Positions 53,934 through 64,000 of a stretch of 64,000 bases of DNA are shown piece by piece. Each line of letters opens with the position of its first letter. Within the stretch, counting starts at the first letter, position 1. The position numbers were made by a program, and so were the translations under genes. The DNA lies in contig JARWKL010000006.1 in the NCBI GenBank assembly GCA_029961685.1, positions 10,608,748-10,672,747 of the forward strand, written 5' to 3'. This DNA is from Aristolochia californica (taxonomy: Eukaryota > Streptophyta > Magnoliopsida > Piperales > Aristolochiaceae). Under the pieces are notes generated by a model. It was not told where the DNA came from, made no database searches, and saw only the letters and a list, made by a program, of their open reading frames with translations.

Positions 53934-54607
53934 TTAGGATTTTTAGATGAGTTGAGGTCTCTTCTAATTTTTGGAACAAGATTTCGATAAGTCATTCCAA
54001 TTGATACAAAGTGATGAAAGGAGAGATGTGTTGTATAACTAGTTCTCTCAATTCTTCATTTTGAGTTATAGCACAGATGTCTCGTATAAGATGATCTCTA
54101 TCTATTCCTTGATGAGATTTTACGGTAGTTATTTTTCAAATAACTTCCTGTAATTCTTTTTTACATGGTTTGTTGTTAACCATTTTAATTTTCGCTTGTC
54201 GGATAGGTTCTAAGATCCTAGAAGGATTTATTTCTAGATCTACATAGCTTTGTAGATCTGTAAGGAAACGTACTGTTTCTTCAGTATTTCCTGTTTTAAG
54301 TACCTCAAGATGGGCATTAATTCTTCTCTTGAGTTTCTGTACTTGTTCATTGACATCACTCTCTATTCCTACGCATAGGAAAGCAATGTTTTCTGCGGTG
54401 TATTTTTCCCAACATCTTTTCTTAAAGAAGCTGTGATGCATATCACCAACTAAATCCATTATATTATTTAATATTGGATTATTCTTATCATGCCATCCAT
54501 GTGGATAGCCTATTATTGGACAAACATTTGTGTGTCCAGTTTTCAACACGGTGTCATAAGAAGGACCGTTGAGTTCCTTCTGACCTACTAGTTGGGGTCT
54601 TTGGTAT
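53926..54607 (-). pseudogene. ORF 1, segment E
   Basis: It matches ORF 1 of B throughout: YQRPQLVGQKELNGPSYD, TGHTNVCPIIGYPHGWHDK, NPILNNIMDLVGDMHHSFF, AHLEVLKTGNTEETVRFLTD. It is open from at least 54549 to 54136, then shifted. The upstream in-frame part has no ATG in this copy (the B start codon position is ATA). Function unknown. Confidence 0.62.
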
Positions 54608-54779
54608 ATTAGTACATTTGTAGTATACCAATGGTACAGATGTGACCGGTTTGGGTCATAATTGTTTGGGAGTTTATATACCTAACAGAAAGAAGTAAAG
54701 TTAAGCTTTAACTTCTTTGACACATATTAATGCCAGGAAACTGTTTCCATTGCTCTGTATGGACCAAGTCTAATACTTG

Positions 54780-54791
54780 GCTTTGATACCA
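54780..54791 (-). promoter_or_regulatory. Minus-strand primer binding site, segment E
   Basis: On minus TGGTATCAAAGC, one change from the initiator tRNA-Met complement, again followed by CAAGTATTAGACTTGG. It shows that the movement-protein genome type uses the same primer site as C and D. Confidence 0.88.
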
Positions 54792-55133
54792 ATTTAAAAA
54801 CATAAAGTCTCTACTAGACTTCAACACAGACACACAGTGGATTATGGTAACGAAAGCACTATTGCCAGATACCATAAAAAACACACAATGAGTCTCTAGC
54901 AGACTGAACAGCCAAAACTGCTGATGACAGAGTGAACCTAGAGATGAGGGCAACGAAACTACAATCCTAGGGATTTCTACCTACACACTGTCTACAGGCA
55001 GCGGAAAACAATGATGACTCACAAAATACTATTCCTATAGTCAGACTTCATACATCCTATCATTTCACCATCATATTACTCCTGCTTCCTATCACATGTC
55101 ACTACTATGTACTCGTTTGTGTCTATTTCATAG

Positions 55134-55292
55134 CTATCTAATAGGCCCAATATGACTTTTGCTACTACTTAGAACTTCTTCGGGGTTTGACCCTATTCCT
55201 GCCAGCTTACCACCACGTGGGCAATCCGTCAATGCAGTCCTCACGGTCTCTAGAGGGCCCCAAGCCGTTCCAATTAACCGTTGCGGCTCCAT
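55134..55292 (-). CDS. Leader sORF, segment E
   Basis: MEPQRLIGTAWGPLETVRTA to SHIGPIR, 52 codons, open as in C and D. This is the third copy without frameshift. Confidence 0.4.
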   Translation of the reverse strand: MEPQRLIGTAWGPLETVRTALTDCPRGGKLAGIGSNPEEVLSSSKSHIGPIR

Positions 55293-56167
55293 GGCTACTT
55301 CAGCAGGGTGGAGCACAACTCCATTTCGTTTTCTACCTCGGAGCGTAGCCGAATAATTCCAAGTCTAAAGCTTCTGTCCTATTTGGCACTATTTCAATAC
55401 TATTTCTTTTTGACGAGTGAACAGTAAACATGAATAGTAACATGAATAGTAAAAAAGGAACAGTACTTTGAATAGTAACTTTGGAACGGTAAAAACAAAC
55501 ACTGTGAATATCATATATATAGATGCGGAACATGAACAGTGATAACAACAACTGTACGAATCACAATATTACAAATATGCAGAAAATATAAAAACAATGT
55601 TTAAACAAAATAAAACAACTAAATACTTACCCTTAAAAAAGGGAAAGAAAAACTACTTATCTTTATATAACTCCCGAAGTTACCAACCGTGCCACCGGTC
55701 AGTTCCCTCTTTTCTACTCAGCCATTTTGGCTGTTAAGCACATACCATGCTTTAAGGAACTTGCCGGAGGAAGATCGTCGGAAATCGTCTTCTTCTTCTT
55801 GAATGTTGGTTTTCGAATTAGGTAATGCTTCTCCTTTTTTCGAATGTCTCAACCTCTGGAGGAGCGTCGAATTTATAGCTGAAGATCTTTCATTTCTTCC
55901 ACCTGTACCCTTAATTGAAATGTGTGTGTTTAAAGACAAAGGGTAAATTTTGTCTTTTTAGCTTTTCATTTTTTTCCCTTGCATTATTACCATTCGGCAC
56001 CAAAAGCAAGGGTAGAAATGACTTTTCCTCTTGTGACGGCATGACACTGACATGCAAGAATCTTTTGAGCCACCATTGTTGACTTTGTGTAGCCGCCTTT
56101 GATGACTTTGATTTCATCTTGGGCCTAAATGGCTGTTGCCTTGTCTGCTGACATGGCTGCTGACCGC

Positions 56168-56808
56168 TCATTTGGATAGCTGCCTTTCTGTGCACAATCT
56201 ACAGGTGTCGGAGTCTCTTTATAGTTTTGGAGACGATCGTCAGTGGGATGGAGGTCTTGTAGAAAAAGCTTTTCTTTTTCTGAATCAGATGTTGTATGAG
56301 CTGTATCAGGTTCTTGAGAACGTGAATACGCCTGGTTGGCCAAACTGCTTCTGGGCAAGGTTTGGCTTTTGGAACATGTCTGGGATCTTATTCCATCTTC
56401 GCGTCACCTTCTTTGATTCCTTCAAGTGTCACGACAGAAATGCTTGGAAACATCTTTGTGTCAGTAACAATTTCAGCAATATAGGAAATGAAATGAAGTC
56501 GAATTCCTTTACTCTTTGTTATGGAGATGAAACTTTTGCAAGCCTCCATAATCTCTTTTGGTATTTTCTCCAAAACTGATAAGTCGGTGGAGTGAAGTAC
56601 CATCTTTTTTATGAATCCATATGAATAAAGCATGGATGAATATTTTGAGTCTATCTCATGACTCAGCTTCACTTGGTTCCAACTGTTGCTAGACTCAGTG
56701 GTGAAAAAGGGAGTGTTCATCCCTTGTCCAATTTGTTCATTCCATCTATGGAATTGAACAGTATGATCGGACTCAATCTTTGAACGAACGTTGTCCACCT
56801 TTTGTGGG
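56168..56808 (-). pseudogene. ORF P C-terminal half, segment E (internal deletion)
   Basis: The minus frame from 56798 reads VDNVRSKIESDHTVQFHRWN, TTESSNSWNQVKLSHEID, YGFIKKMVLHSTDLSVLEKI and IRLHFISYIAEIVTDTKMF. Near 56215 about 110 bases before the final CRLCTERQLS are lost. The stop is at 56168. The N-terminal half is cut off at the satellite junction. Confidence 0.8.
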
Positions 56809-59800
56809 CTAGTTCAACACTAATTGCTTGAATTTTTTAAAAAAAGAGATTTCTAATTGTTCCTACACATGTTTTAAATATGAATATGCATGCTTGAAAC
56901 ATGATTGGTCAATCATGCCTACGGGCTATATTTTTGTATGAAATCACTTATGGATTGGGAGTCAACACTCAGTTAAGAATTCCTCACCTCCCCCTTTTCC
57001 CGATGATTACGAAACCTAATATATAAAAACTATAAAGAGTTTAAAATCCCTAAAAATTACGGACACTTTTTGGAATTATCATTCTCTACATTTGTGCATT
57101 TCCATTTTAGATGTATAACTTTTTCTTAAATTAAAACTTGAGTTTTCACCTTTCCCTTTATCGTGTAAAAAAAGAGATAAACAAGAAAATAGATCGCAAC
57201 AAAATAAAAATTTTAGAGTTTATGTATGCCAAAAATTTAAAACAACAACAAATGTAAGTAAGGAAAATTTATTCACACACCACAAATGAACACAAAATGT
57301 TTTATCTCCAAGTTTGGGAAATTCGACTAGTTCAACACTAATAGCTTGGACTTTTATAAGAAAGAGATTTCTAATTGATCCTATACTTGTTTTAAATATG
57401 GATATGCATGCTTGAAATATGTTAAAGATGCAAATGACCTATGGGATCGAAACATTATTAAATTCTCAAGTGAATGTGTGTTGGGATATTTATCGGAGTC
57501 AAACAAGCCACTATTTTGCCCATTTACAAAAACGTTGACCTAACAATCATTGATGATTGGAAGGTGATTTATCGGTTAATCATGTGTAACGGGCTATATT
57601 TTTGTAAGAAATGACTTATGGATAGGGAGTCAACACTCAGTTGAAAATCCACCGCCTCCCCCTTTTCCCTACATTTGCAAAACCTAATATATAAAGACTA
57701 GAAAGAGATTGTAATCTCGAAATATTACGGACACTTTTTGGAATTATCTCTCTCTACATTTGTGTATTTCCATTTTAGATGTATACTTTTTTCTTAAATG
57801 AAAACTAAAGTTTTCACTTTTCCCTTTATATCATAAAAAAGAGATAAAAAAAGCAAATAGATCGCAACAAAATGATAATTTAGAGTTGATGTATGCAAAA
57901 AATAAAAAAACAACAAATGTAAGTAAGGAAGAATTATTCACACCACAAATGAACACAAAATTTTTGATATCCAAGTTTGGGAAATTCCACTAGTTCAACC
58001 CTAATAGCTTGGAATTTTATCAGAAAGAGATTTCTTATAGATCCTACACATGGTTTAAATATTGATATGCATGCTTGAAAGATGTTAAAGAGGCAAGTGA
58101 CCTATGGGATCCAAACCTCATTAAATTCTCAAGTGAACGTGTGTTGGGATATTTACTCAAGTCTAACAAGCCACTATTTTGTCCATTTTCAAAAAAGTTG
58201 ACCTAACAATCATAGATGATTGTAAAGTGATTTATTGGTCAAACATGTGTAACGGGCTATATTTTTGTTAGCAATGACTTATGGATTAGGAATCACTCAG
58301 TTAAAATTCCCCCACCTCCCCCTTTTCCCTATGATTGTGAAACCTAATATATAAAAACTAGAAAGTGTTTGCAATCCCTAAAAATTACAGACACATTTTG
58401 GAATTATCTCTCTCTACATTTGTGCATTTCCATTTTAGAAGTATACTTTTTCATTAAATTAAAAATTGAGTTTTTACTTTTCCCTTTATATCATAAAAAA
58501 GAGTTAGACAGGCAAATAGATTACAACAAAAATAAAATTTTAGAGTTTATTTATGCAAAAAAAATTTAAAACAACATCAAATGTAAGTAACAAAAATTTA
58601 TTTACACACCACAAATGACCACAATTTTTTTTATATCCAAGTTTGTCAAATTCCACTAGTTCAACTCTAATAGCTTGGAATTTTATAAGAAAGAGATTTC
58701 TAATTAGTCATACACATGTTTTAAATATGGATATGCATGCTTGAAATATGTTAAAGATGCAATGACCAATGGGATCCAAACCTAATTAAATTTTCAAGTG
58801 AACATGCGTTGGGATATTTACCCGAGTCAAACAAGCCACTATTTTTCCTATTTACAAAAACGTTGACCAAACAATCTCAAATGATTGTAAAGTTATTTAT
58901 TGGTCAATCATCCATACGGGCTATATTTTTGTTTGAAATGACTTATGGATAGGGAGTCAACACTCTGTTAAAAATCTCTAGCCTTCTCCTTTTCCCAACA
59001 ATTAAGAAACCTAATATATAAAAACTAGAAAGAGTTTGGAGTCCCTACAAATTACGGACACTTTTTGAAATTATCATTCTCTACGTTTGTGCATTTCCAT
59101 TTTAGATGTATACTTTTTTCTTAAATTAAAACTTGAGTTTTCACCTTTCCCTTTATCTCGTAAACAAAGAGATAAAAAGGCAAATAGATCACAACAAAAT
59201 GAAAATTTTAGAGTTTATGTATGCTTAAAATTTAAAAAAACAACAAATGTAAGTAAAGAAAATTTATTCACACACCACATGTGAACACAAAAGTTTTGAT
59301 CTCCAAGTTTTGGAAATTCAACTAGTTCAACCCTAATAGCATGGAATTTTATAAGAAAGAGATTTCTAATTGATCCTACACATGTTTTTAATATGGATAT
59401 GCATGCTTGAAATATGTTAAAGACGCAAATGACCTATGGGATCCAAACCTTATTAAATTCGCAAGTGAACGTGTGTTGGAATCTTTACCCGAGTCAAACA
59501 AACCACCATTTTGCCTATTTACAAAAAAGCTGACCTAACAATCATTGATGAGTAAGGTGATTTATTGGTTAATCATGTGTAACGGGCAATATTTTTGTAA
59601 GAAATGACTTATTGATTGGGAGTCAATACTCAGTTAAAAATCCCCTGCCTCCCCCTTTTCCCGACGATTGTGAAACCTAATATATAAAAACTAGAAAGAG
59701 TTTACAATCCCTAAAAATTGTGCGCACTTTTTGGAATTATCTCTCTCTACATTTGTTCATTTCCATTTTAGACGTATACTTTTTTCTTGAATCAAAACTT

Positions 59801-60880
59801 GAGTTTTCACTTTTCCCTTAATCTCATAAACAAAGCGATAAAAAGGCAAATAGATCAAAACAAAATAAAAATTTAGACTTGATGTATGCAAAAAAATTAA
59901 AAAAAAAACAAATGTAAGTAAAGAAAATTTACTCACACATGACAAATGAACGCAAAAGTTTTGATATCCAAGTTTGAGAAATTCCACTAGTTCAACCCTA
60001 ATTGCTTGGAATTTTATCAGAAAGAGATTTCTAATAGATCCTACTCATGGTTTTAATATTGATATGCATGCTTGAAAGATGTTAAAGAGGCAAGTGACCT
60101 ATAGGATCCAAACCTCATTAAATTCTCAAGTGAACGTGCATTGGGATATTACTTGAGTCTAACAAGCCACTATTTTGCTCATTTACAGAAAAAGATGACC
60201 TAACAATTATAAATGATTATAAAGTTATTTATCAGTCAATCATGCATAATGGGTTGTAGTTTTTTAAGAAATGACTTATGGATTGGGACTCAACACTCAG
60301 TTAAAAATCCCCCGCCTCCCCCTTTTTTTGATGATTGCGAAACCTAATATATAAAAACTAGAAAGTGTTTGCAATCCCTAAAAATTATAGATACTTTTTG
60401 TAAATCACACTCTCTCTACATTTGTGCATTTCCATTTTAGATGTATACTTTTTTCTTAAATAAAAAATTGAGTTTTTACTTTTCTTTTTATCTCATAAAA
60501 AAAAGAGATAAAAAGACAAATAGATCAAAACAAAAAGAAAATTTAAGAGTTTATTTATGCAAAAAAAATTAAAACAACATCAAATGTAAGTAAAAAAAAT
60601 TTATTTACACATCACAAATGAACACAAAAGTTTTGATATCCAAGTTTTGGAAATTCCACTAGTTCAAACCTAATAGCTTGGAATTTTATAAGAAAGAGAT
60701 TTCTAATTGATCCTACACATATTTTAAATATGGATATGCATCCTTGAAACATGTTAAAGATGCAAATGACCTATGGGATCCAAACCTCCTTAAATTCTCA
60801 AGTGAACGTGCATTGGGATATTTACCCGAGTCAAACAAGCTAGTATTTTGTCCATTTATAAAAAAGATGACCTTACAATC

Positions 60881-60963
60881 TGTGATAGTCCTGGGGTTAA
60901 GTACCTATGCCTTCCGCTCCTAACAGGTCGATCTTTTGGGTAGTATTGGCTATGTTCTTTACA
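60881..60963 (+). repeat. 83-bp LTR related to the TRIM
   Basis: Starts TG and ends CA (TTTACA), directly followed by the primer site. It is the 5' LTR; no 3' LTR remains because the element is cut at 61430. Confidence 0.78.
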
Positions 60964-61430
60964 CCTTGGTATTAGAGCAGGTCAATATGGGAGAATTATC
61001 CACCAACGCCTAGTTTCTTGCTAGCTTCAGAGAATTGATGCACGCTGAAAGAGAATAGAGCTACGCCAAAGCAGCAACAGCGAGAGAGAAATCAGAAGAG
61101 CTTTTGGTTACATTGCTGGATAGTAGAGTCGCCCAACAGGTACAATTACAATTTGAAAATTTGTCTCATTGATTATATGACATAGTTGGGGAAGAAGCCC
61201 CAACCCACGGGATGGGTAAAGGGGCCCTACGCACAGATATGGGCACCAGTATGTTGGGCGCACAGAGCCTCTAGCGACAGGGGGAATTTTAGTGAGGAAG
61301 AAGGGACAATCCCGAGATAAACTAAATTGGAATTTTCAATTTTTAAGGGATCAGAGGACCCACTGATATGGCTCTACAGATGTGAGAAATGTTTTTTCTC
61401 ACCAACGAACTGCAAACAGTGACAAAGTGG
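60881..61430 (+). mobile_element. Short-LTR retroelement with gag, truncated, in satellite array 2
   Basis: It begins TGTGATAG with an 83-bp LTR (60881-60963) of the same family as the TRIM LTRs at 3766-4103 (shared TTAAGTACCTATGCCTTCC and TTTTGGGTAGTATTGGCTA). Next comes a tRNA-Met primer site, TGGTATTAGAGC at 60967-60978, with one change. Then follow an ATG at ~60987 and a broken gag with PLIWLYRCEKCFFSPTN near 61370-61405. It ends at satellite at 61431. A Ty3-type gag behind an 83-bp LTR suggests a TR-GAG-like or larger partner of the TRIM. Confidence 0.78.
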
Positions 61431-63685
61431 TAATAGCTTGGAATTTTATAAGAAATAGATTTCAAATTGATCCTACACATGTTTTAATTAAGGATATGCA
61501 TGTTTGAAACATGTTAAAGATGAAAATGACCTATAGGATCCAAACCTCATTAAATTCTCAAGTGAACGTGTGTTGGGATATTTACCCGAGTCCAACAAGT
61601 CATTATTTTGCCCATTTACAAAAAAACTGACCTAACAATCATAGATTATGGTAAAGTGACTTATCAGTAAATCATGCATAATGGGCAATATTTTTGTAAG
61701 AAATGACTTATGGATGGGGAGTCAACACTCAGTTAAAAATCCCCCACTTCCCCCTTTTGCCAATGCTTGTGAAACCTAATATATAAAAACCAAAAAAAAT
61801 TAGCAATCCCTAAAAATTACGAACACTTTTGGGAATTATCTCTCTCTATATTTGTGCATTTCCATTTTAGATGTATAATTATTTCTTAAATCAAAACTTG
61901 AGTTTTCAATTTTCCCTTTATCTTGTAAACAAAGATATAAAAAGGCCAATAGATCTCAACAAAATGAAAATTTTAGAGTTTACATATGCAAAAAATTTAA
62001 AACAACAACAAATGTAATAAAATAAAATTTATTCACACACCACAAATGAACACAAAAGTTTTGATATCCAAGTTTTGGAAATTCCATTAGTTCGACCGAA
62101 ATAGCTTGGAATTTTATTGGAAAGAGATTTCTAATTGATCCTACACATGTTTTATATATATATATATATGCATGCTTGAAACATGTTAATGATGCAAATG
62201 ACCTACAGGATCAAACTTTATTAAATTATGAAGTGAAAGTGTGTTGGGATATTTACCTGAATCAAACAAGCCACTATTTTGTCCATTTACAAAAAAGGTT
62301 ACCTAACAATCATAGATGATTGTAAAGTGATTTATCGGTCAATCATGCGTAACGGGCTATATTTTTATAAGAAATGACTTATGGACTGGGAGTCAACACT
62401 CAGTTAAAAATCCCCCGCCTCCCCCTTTTCCCAATGATTGCGAAACATAATATATAAAAACTAGAAAGTGTTTTCATTCCCTAAAAATTACGGATACTTT
62501 TAGGAATTATCTGTCTCTACATTTGTGCATTTCCATTTTAGATGTATACTTTTTTCTTAAATGAAAACTTGAGTTTTCACTTTTCCCTTTATCTTGTAAA
62601 CAAAGAGATAAAAAGGCAAAAAGATCACAACATAATGAAAATTTTAGAGTTTAAGTATGCAAAAAATTTAAAACAACAACAAATGTAAGTAAAGAAAATT
62701 TATTCACACAACACAAATGAACACAAAAGTTTTGATATCCATGTTTGGGAAATTCCATTAGTTCAACCCTAATAGCTTGGAATTTTATAAGAAAGAGATT
62801 TCTAATTGATCCTACTCATGTGTTAAATATGGATATGCATGCTTGAAATATGTTAAAGTTGAAAATGACCTATGGGATCCAAACCTCATTAAATTCTCAA
62901 ATGAACGTGTGTTGGGATATTTACCTAAGTTAAACAGCCACTATTTTACCCATTTTAAAAAAAAAAAGCTGACCTAACAATCATTGATGACTGTAAAGTG
63001 ATTTATCGGTCAATTATGTGTAACTGGCTATATTTTTGTAAGAAATGACTTATGGATTGGGAGTCAACACTCTGTTAAAAATACCTCACCTACCCCTTTT
63101 TCCGACAATTGTGAAACCTAATATATTAAAACTAGAAAGAGTTTGGAATCCCTAAAAATTACGGACACATTTTGGAATTATCTCTCTCTACATTTGTGCA
63201 TTTCCATTTTAGATGTATATTTTTTTCTTAAATCAAAACTTGAGGTTTCACTTTTCCCTTTATCTCGTAAACAAAGAGATAAAAAGGAAAATAGATCACA
63301 AAAAAAAGAAAAATTTAGAGTTTAAGTATGCAAAAAATTAAAAACAACAAAAATAATAAGTAAAGAAAATTTAGTCACACACAAATGAACAAAAAAGTTT
63401 TGATATCCAAATTTGGGAAATTCCACTAGTTCAACCCAAATAGCTTGGAATTTTATAAGAAAGAGATTTCTAATTGATCCTACACATGTTTTAAATATGG
63501 ATACGCATGCTTGAAACATGTTAAAGATGCAAATGACCTATGGAATCCAAACCTCATTAAATTCTCTAGCGAACGAGCATCGGGATATTTACCCTAGTCA
63601 AACAAGCCATTATTTTGACCATTTACAAAAAAAAGTTGTCCTAACAATCATAGATGATTGTAAAGTGATTTATCGGTCAATCATG

Positions 63686-64000
63686 TGTTGTGGACTCCAT
63701 AGTACAACAAGTAGTCCAGAGGCAACGAGGACGAGTCTGGACTCAGTGGAGTAGTTCAATAGCTTAGCCAGTTTAGGTCATTTTAATTGATTATTGTTAA
63801 ACACGTAGGCCGTCTGATGGTAGAATTGTAATAATTCAAAACTATTGCTCGAGCCTTGACTTATTAGGCGTCGGGAATGAATGGAAAGAGAAATAAGAAA
63901 TTTTTATGGGATCTGTGTTCTCCTTCAATGAACTAGGGTCGGTGTTCCTCTGGAACCCACTGTGTAGACTCCCGTCGACGAGTCTAAATCCCCATTCCGG
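63686..64000. other. Non-satellite DNA at the right edge, possible LTR start
   Basis: The satellite stops at GGTCAATCATG and a new sequence starts TGTTGTGGACTCC. No coding frame beyond short runs. A TG start and an abrupt junction suggest the 5' end of an LTR, but the window ends before its 3' end. Confidence 0.4.

Larger units (their letters stand above)
54608..56167 (-). promoter_or_regulatory. Intergenic, promoter and leader region, segment E
   Basis: Minus strand: about two ~24-bp AAGGCGGCTACA repeats (~56060-56105), GTGTCATGCCGTCACAAGAGG, the TAATAATGCAAGGG block, TATA box TATAAAT (rc at 55871-55877), the ACTATTCATG microrepeats (55400-55470), the leader sORF (55292-55134) and the primer site. 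It aligns with D along its whole length, including the TAGGTATATAAACTCCCAAA block after the primer site. Confidence 0.72.
53743..56808 (-). mobile_element. Endogenous pararetrovirus segment E (movement-protein type, inverted)
   Basis: Minus strand, from ORF P (56808) through the intergenic/promoter region, leader and primer site into ORF 1 and the first ~60 codons of the movement protein. It shares promoter and leader with C and D but has ORF 1 and movement protein, as in B, after the leader. At 56809 it meets the satellite. Confidence 0.88.
56809..63685 (+). repeat. Satellite array 2: ~667-bp monomers, different subtype
   Basis: The same monomer family as array 1. Anchors lie at about 57361, 58027, 58692, 59359, 60024, 60697, 61457, 62125, 62795 and 63463, spacings 665-673 bp, with no short monomers. 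Most carry GTGTTGGGATATTTAC where array 1 has GCGGTGGGATATTTAC. The first ~95 bp (56809-56903) are instead an array-1-type monomer matching those at 29959 and 35292, then a deletion junction leads into this subtype. An (AT)n expansion sits at ~62153-62170. Confidence 0.93.

Noticed and set aside
53688..53990. 100-codon plus-strand frame spanning the D/E junction
   Set aside because: It crosses an inversion point; its second half is the antisense of the movement-protein N-terminus. A shadow frame.
22029..63519. Recurring 60-80-codon open frames on both strands of the satellite (for example MFQACISIFKTC... on minus and MLKMQMTYGIQTSLNS... on plus)
   Set aside because: They recur because the monomer recurs. 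They differ by frameshifts between monomers, have no start context or partner exon, and look like chance frames in AT-rich repeat.
20509..63685. Regular spacing that might suggest a CRISPR-like array
   Set aside because: Unit length is ~602-670 bp with no short repeat/unique spacer structure, and the window is plant nuclear DNA. It is a satellite.
1..64000. rRNA, tRNA genes, telomere repeats or host protein genes
   Set aside because: I looked for 5S/18S-like blocks, tRNA boxes with cloverleaf potential, TTTAGGG runs and intron-containing host frames and saw none that could be supported.

Overview
The window is plant nuclear DNA, almost certainly pericentromeric or other heterochromatin of a flowering plant. 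It has no intact host gene. I recognise three things in it: rearranged endogenous pararetrovirus (Caulimoviridae) copies, Ty3/gypsy and small LTR-retroelement debris, and a long AT-rich satellite with a ~0.67 kb monomer. I cannot name the species, and the pararetrovirus cannot be placed in a genus from the sequence alone.

Layout: 1-1632 is a gypsy gag-pol fragment on the minus strand. 1633-15526 is pararetrovirus block 1, made of a short minus fragment A (1633-2100), a long plus segment B (2101-~9480) carrying a 338-bp TRIM at 3766-4103, and a minus segment F (~9745-15526). 15527-18869 is retroelement-like debris without a gene I can name, including a three-copy 57-bp tandem repeat. 18870-20508 is a second gypsy gag-pol fragment with a 31-bp poly-C tract. 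20509-38480 is satellite array 1, interrupted at 23592-24147 by a gypsy 3' end with LTR. 38481-56808 is pararetrovirus block 2. 56809-63685 is satellite array 2, interrupted at 60881-61430 by a short-LTR, gag-bearing element. 63686-64000 is non-satellite DNA, perhaps the edge of another LTR.

Block 2 is the most informative part. Copy C (38481-~46123) is a linear, unit-length viral genome of about 7.64 kb. Copy D (~46121-53742) is a second nearly complete genome of the same size, circularly permuted so that it starts and ends inside the protease. Segment E (53743-56808) is an inverted partial copy. The C/D genome reads: enhancer-like repeats, TATA box, long leader with a tRNA-Met primer site, ORF X, a small ORF that is essentially one viroplasmin/RNase H1-N domain, a 71-codon ORF (S1), coat protein with CCHC finger, protease-reverse transcriptase-RNase H, and a ~490-codon ORF P. 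It has no movement protein.

Segments B and E carry the same leader, but it is followed by a different gene set: ORF 1, a 30K-superfamily movement protein and (in B) a coiled-coil, virion-associated-protein-like ORF. In B these lead into S1, a diverged second S1-like ORF (S2), coat protein and ORF P, with polymerase missing and ORF X and the viroplasmin-domain ORF absent. The two complementary gene sets behind one shared leader suggest a two-component (bipartite) pararetrovirus. Two different deletion derivatives of a larger genome remain possible. All viral genes are broken by nonsense codons or frameshifts, but some reading frames (D polymerase, D coat protein) are held over long distances, so integration is not very ancient.

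Satellite array 1 mixes long (~667 bp) and short (~602 bp) monomers in a higher-order repeat of about seven monomers (~4.48 kb). Array 2 has only long monomers of another subtype. Block 2 interrupts the satellite in phase, with a 3-bp CTA present at both edges.
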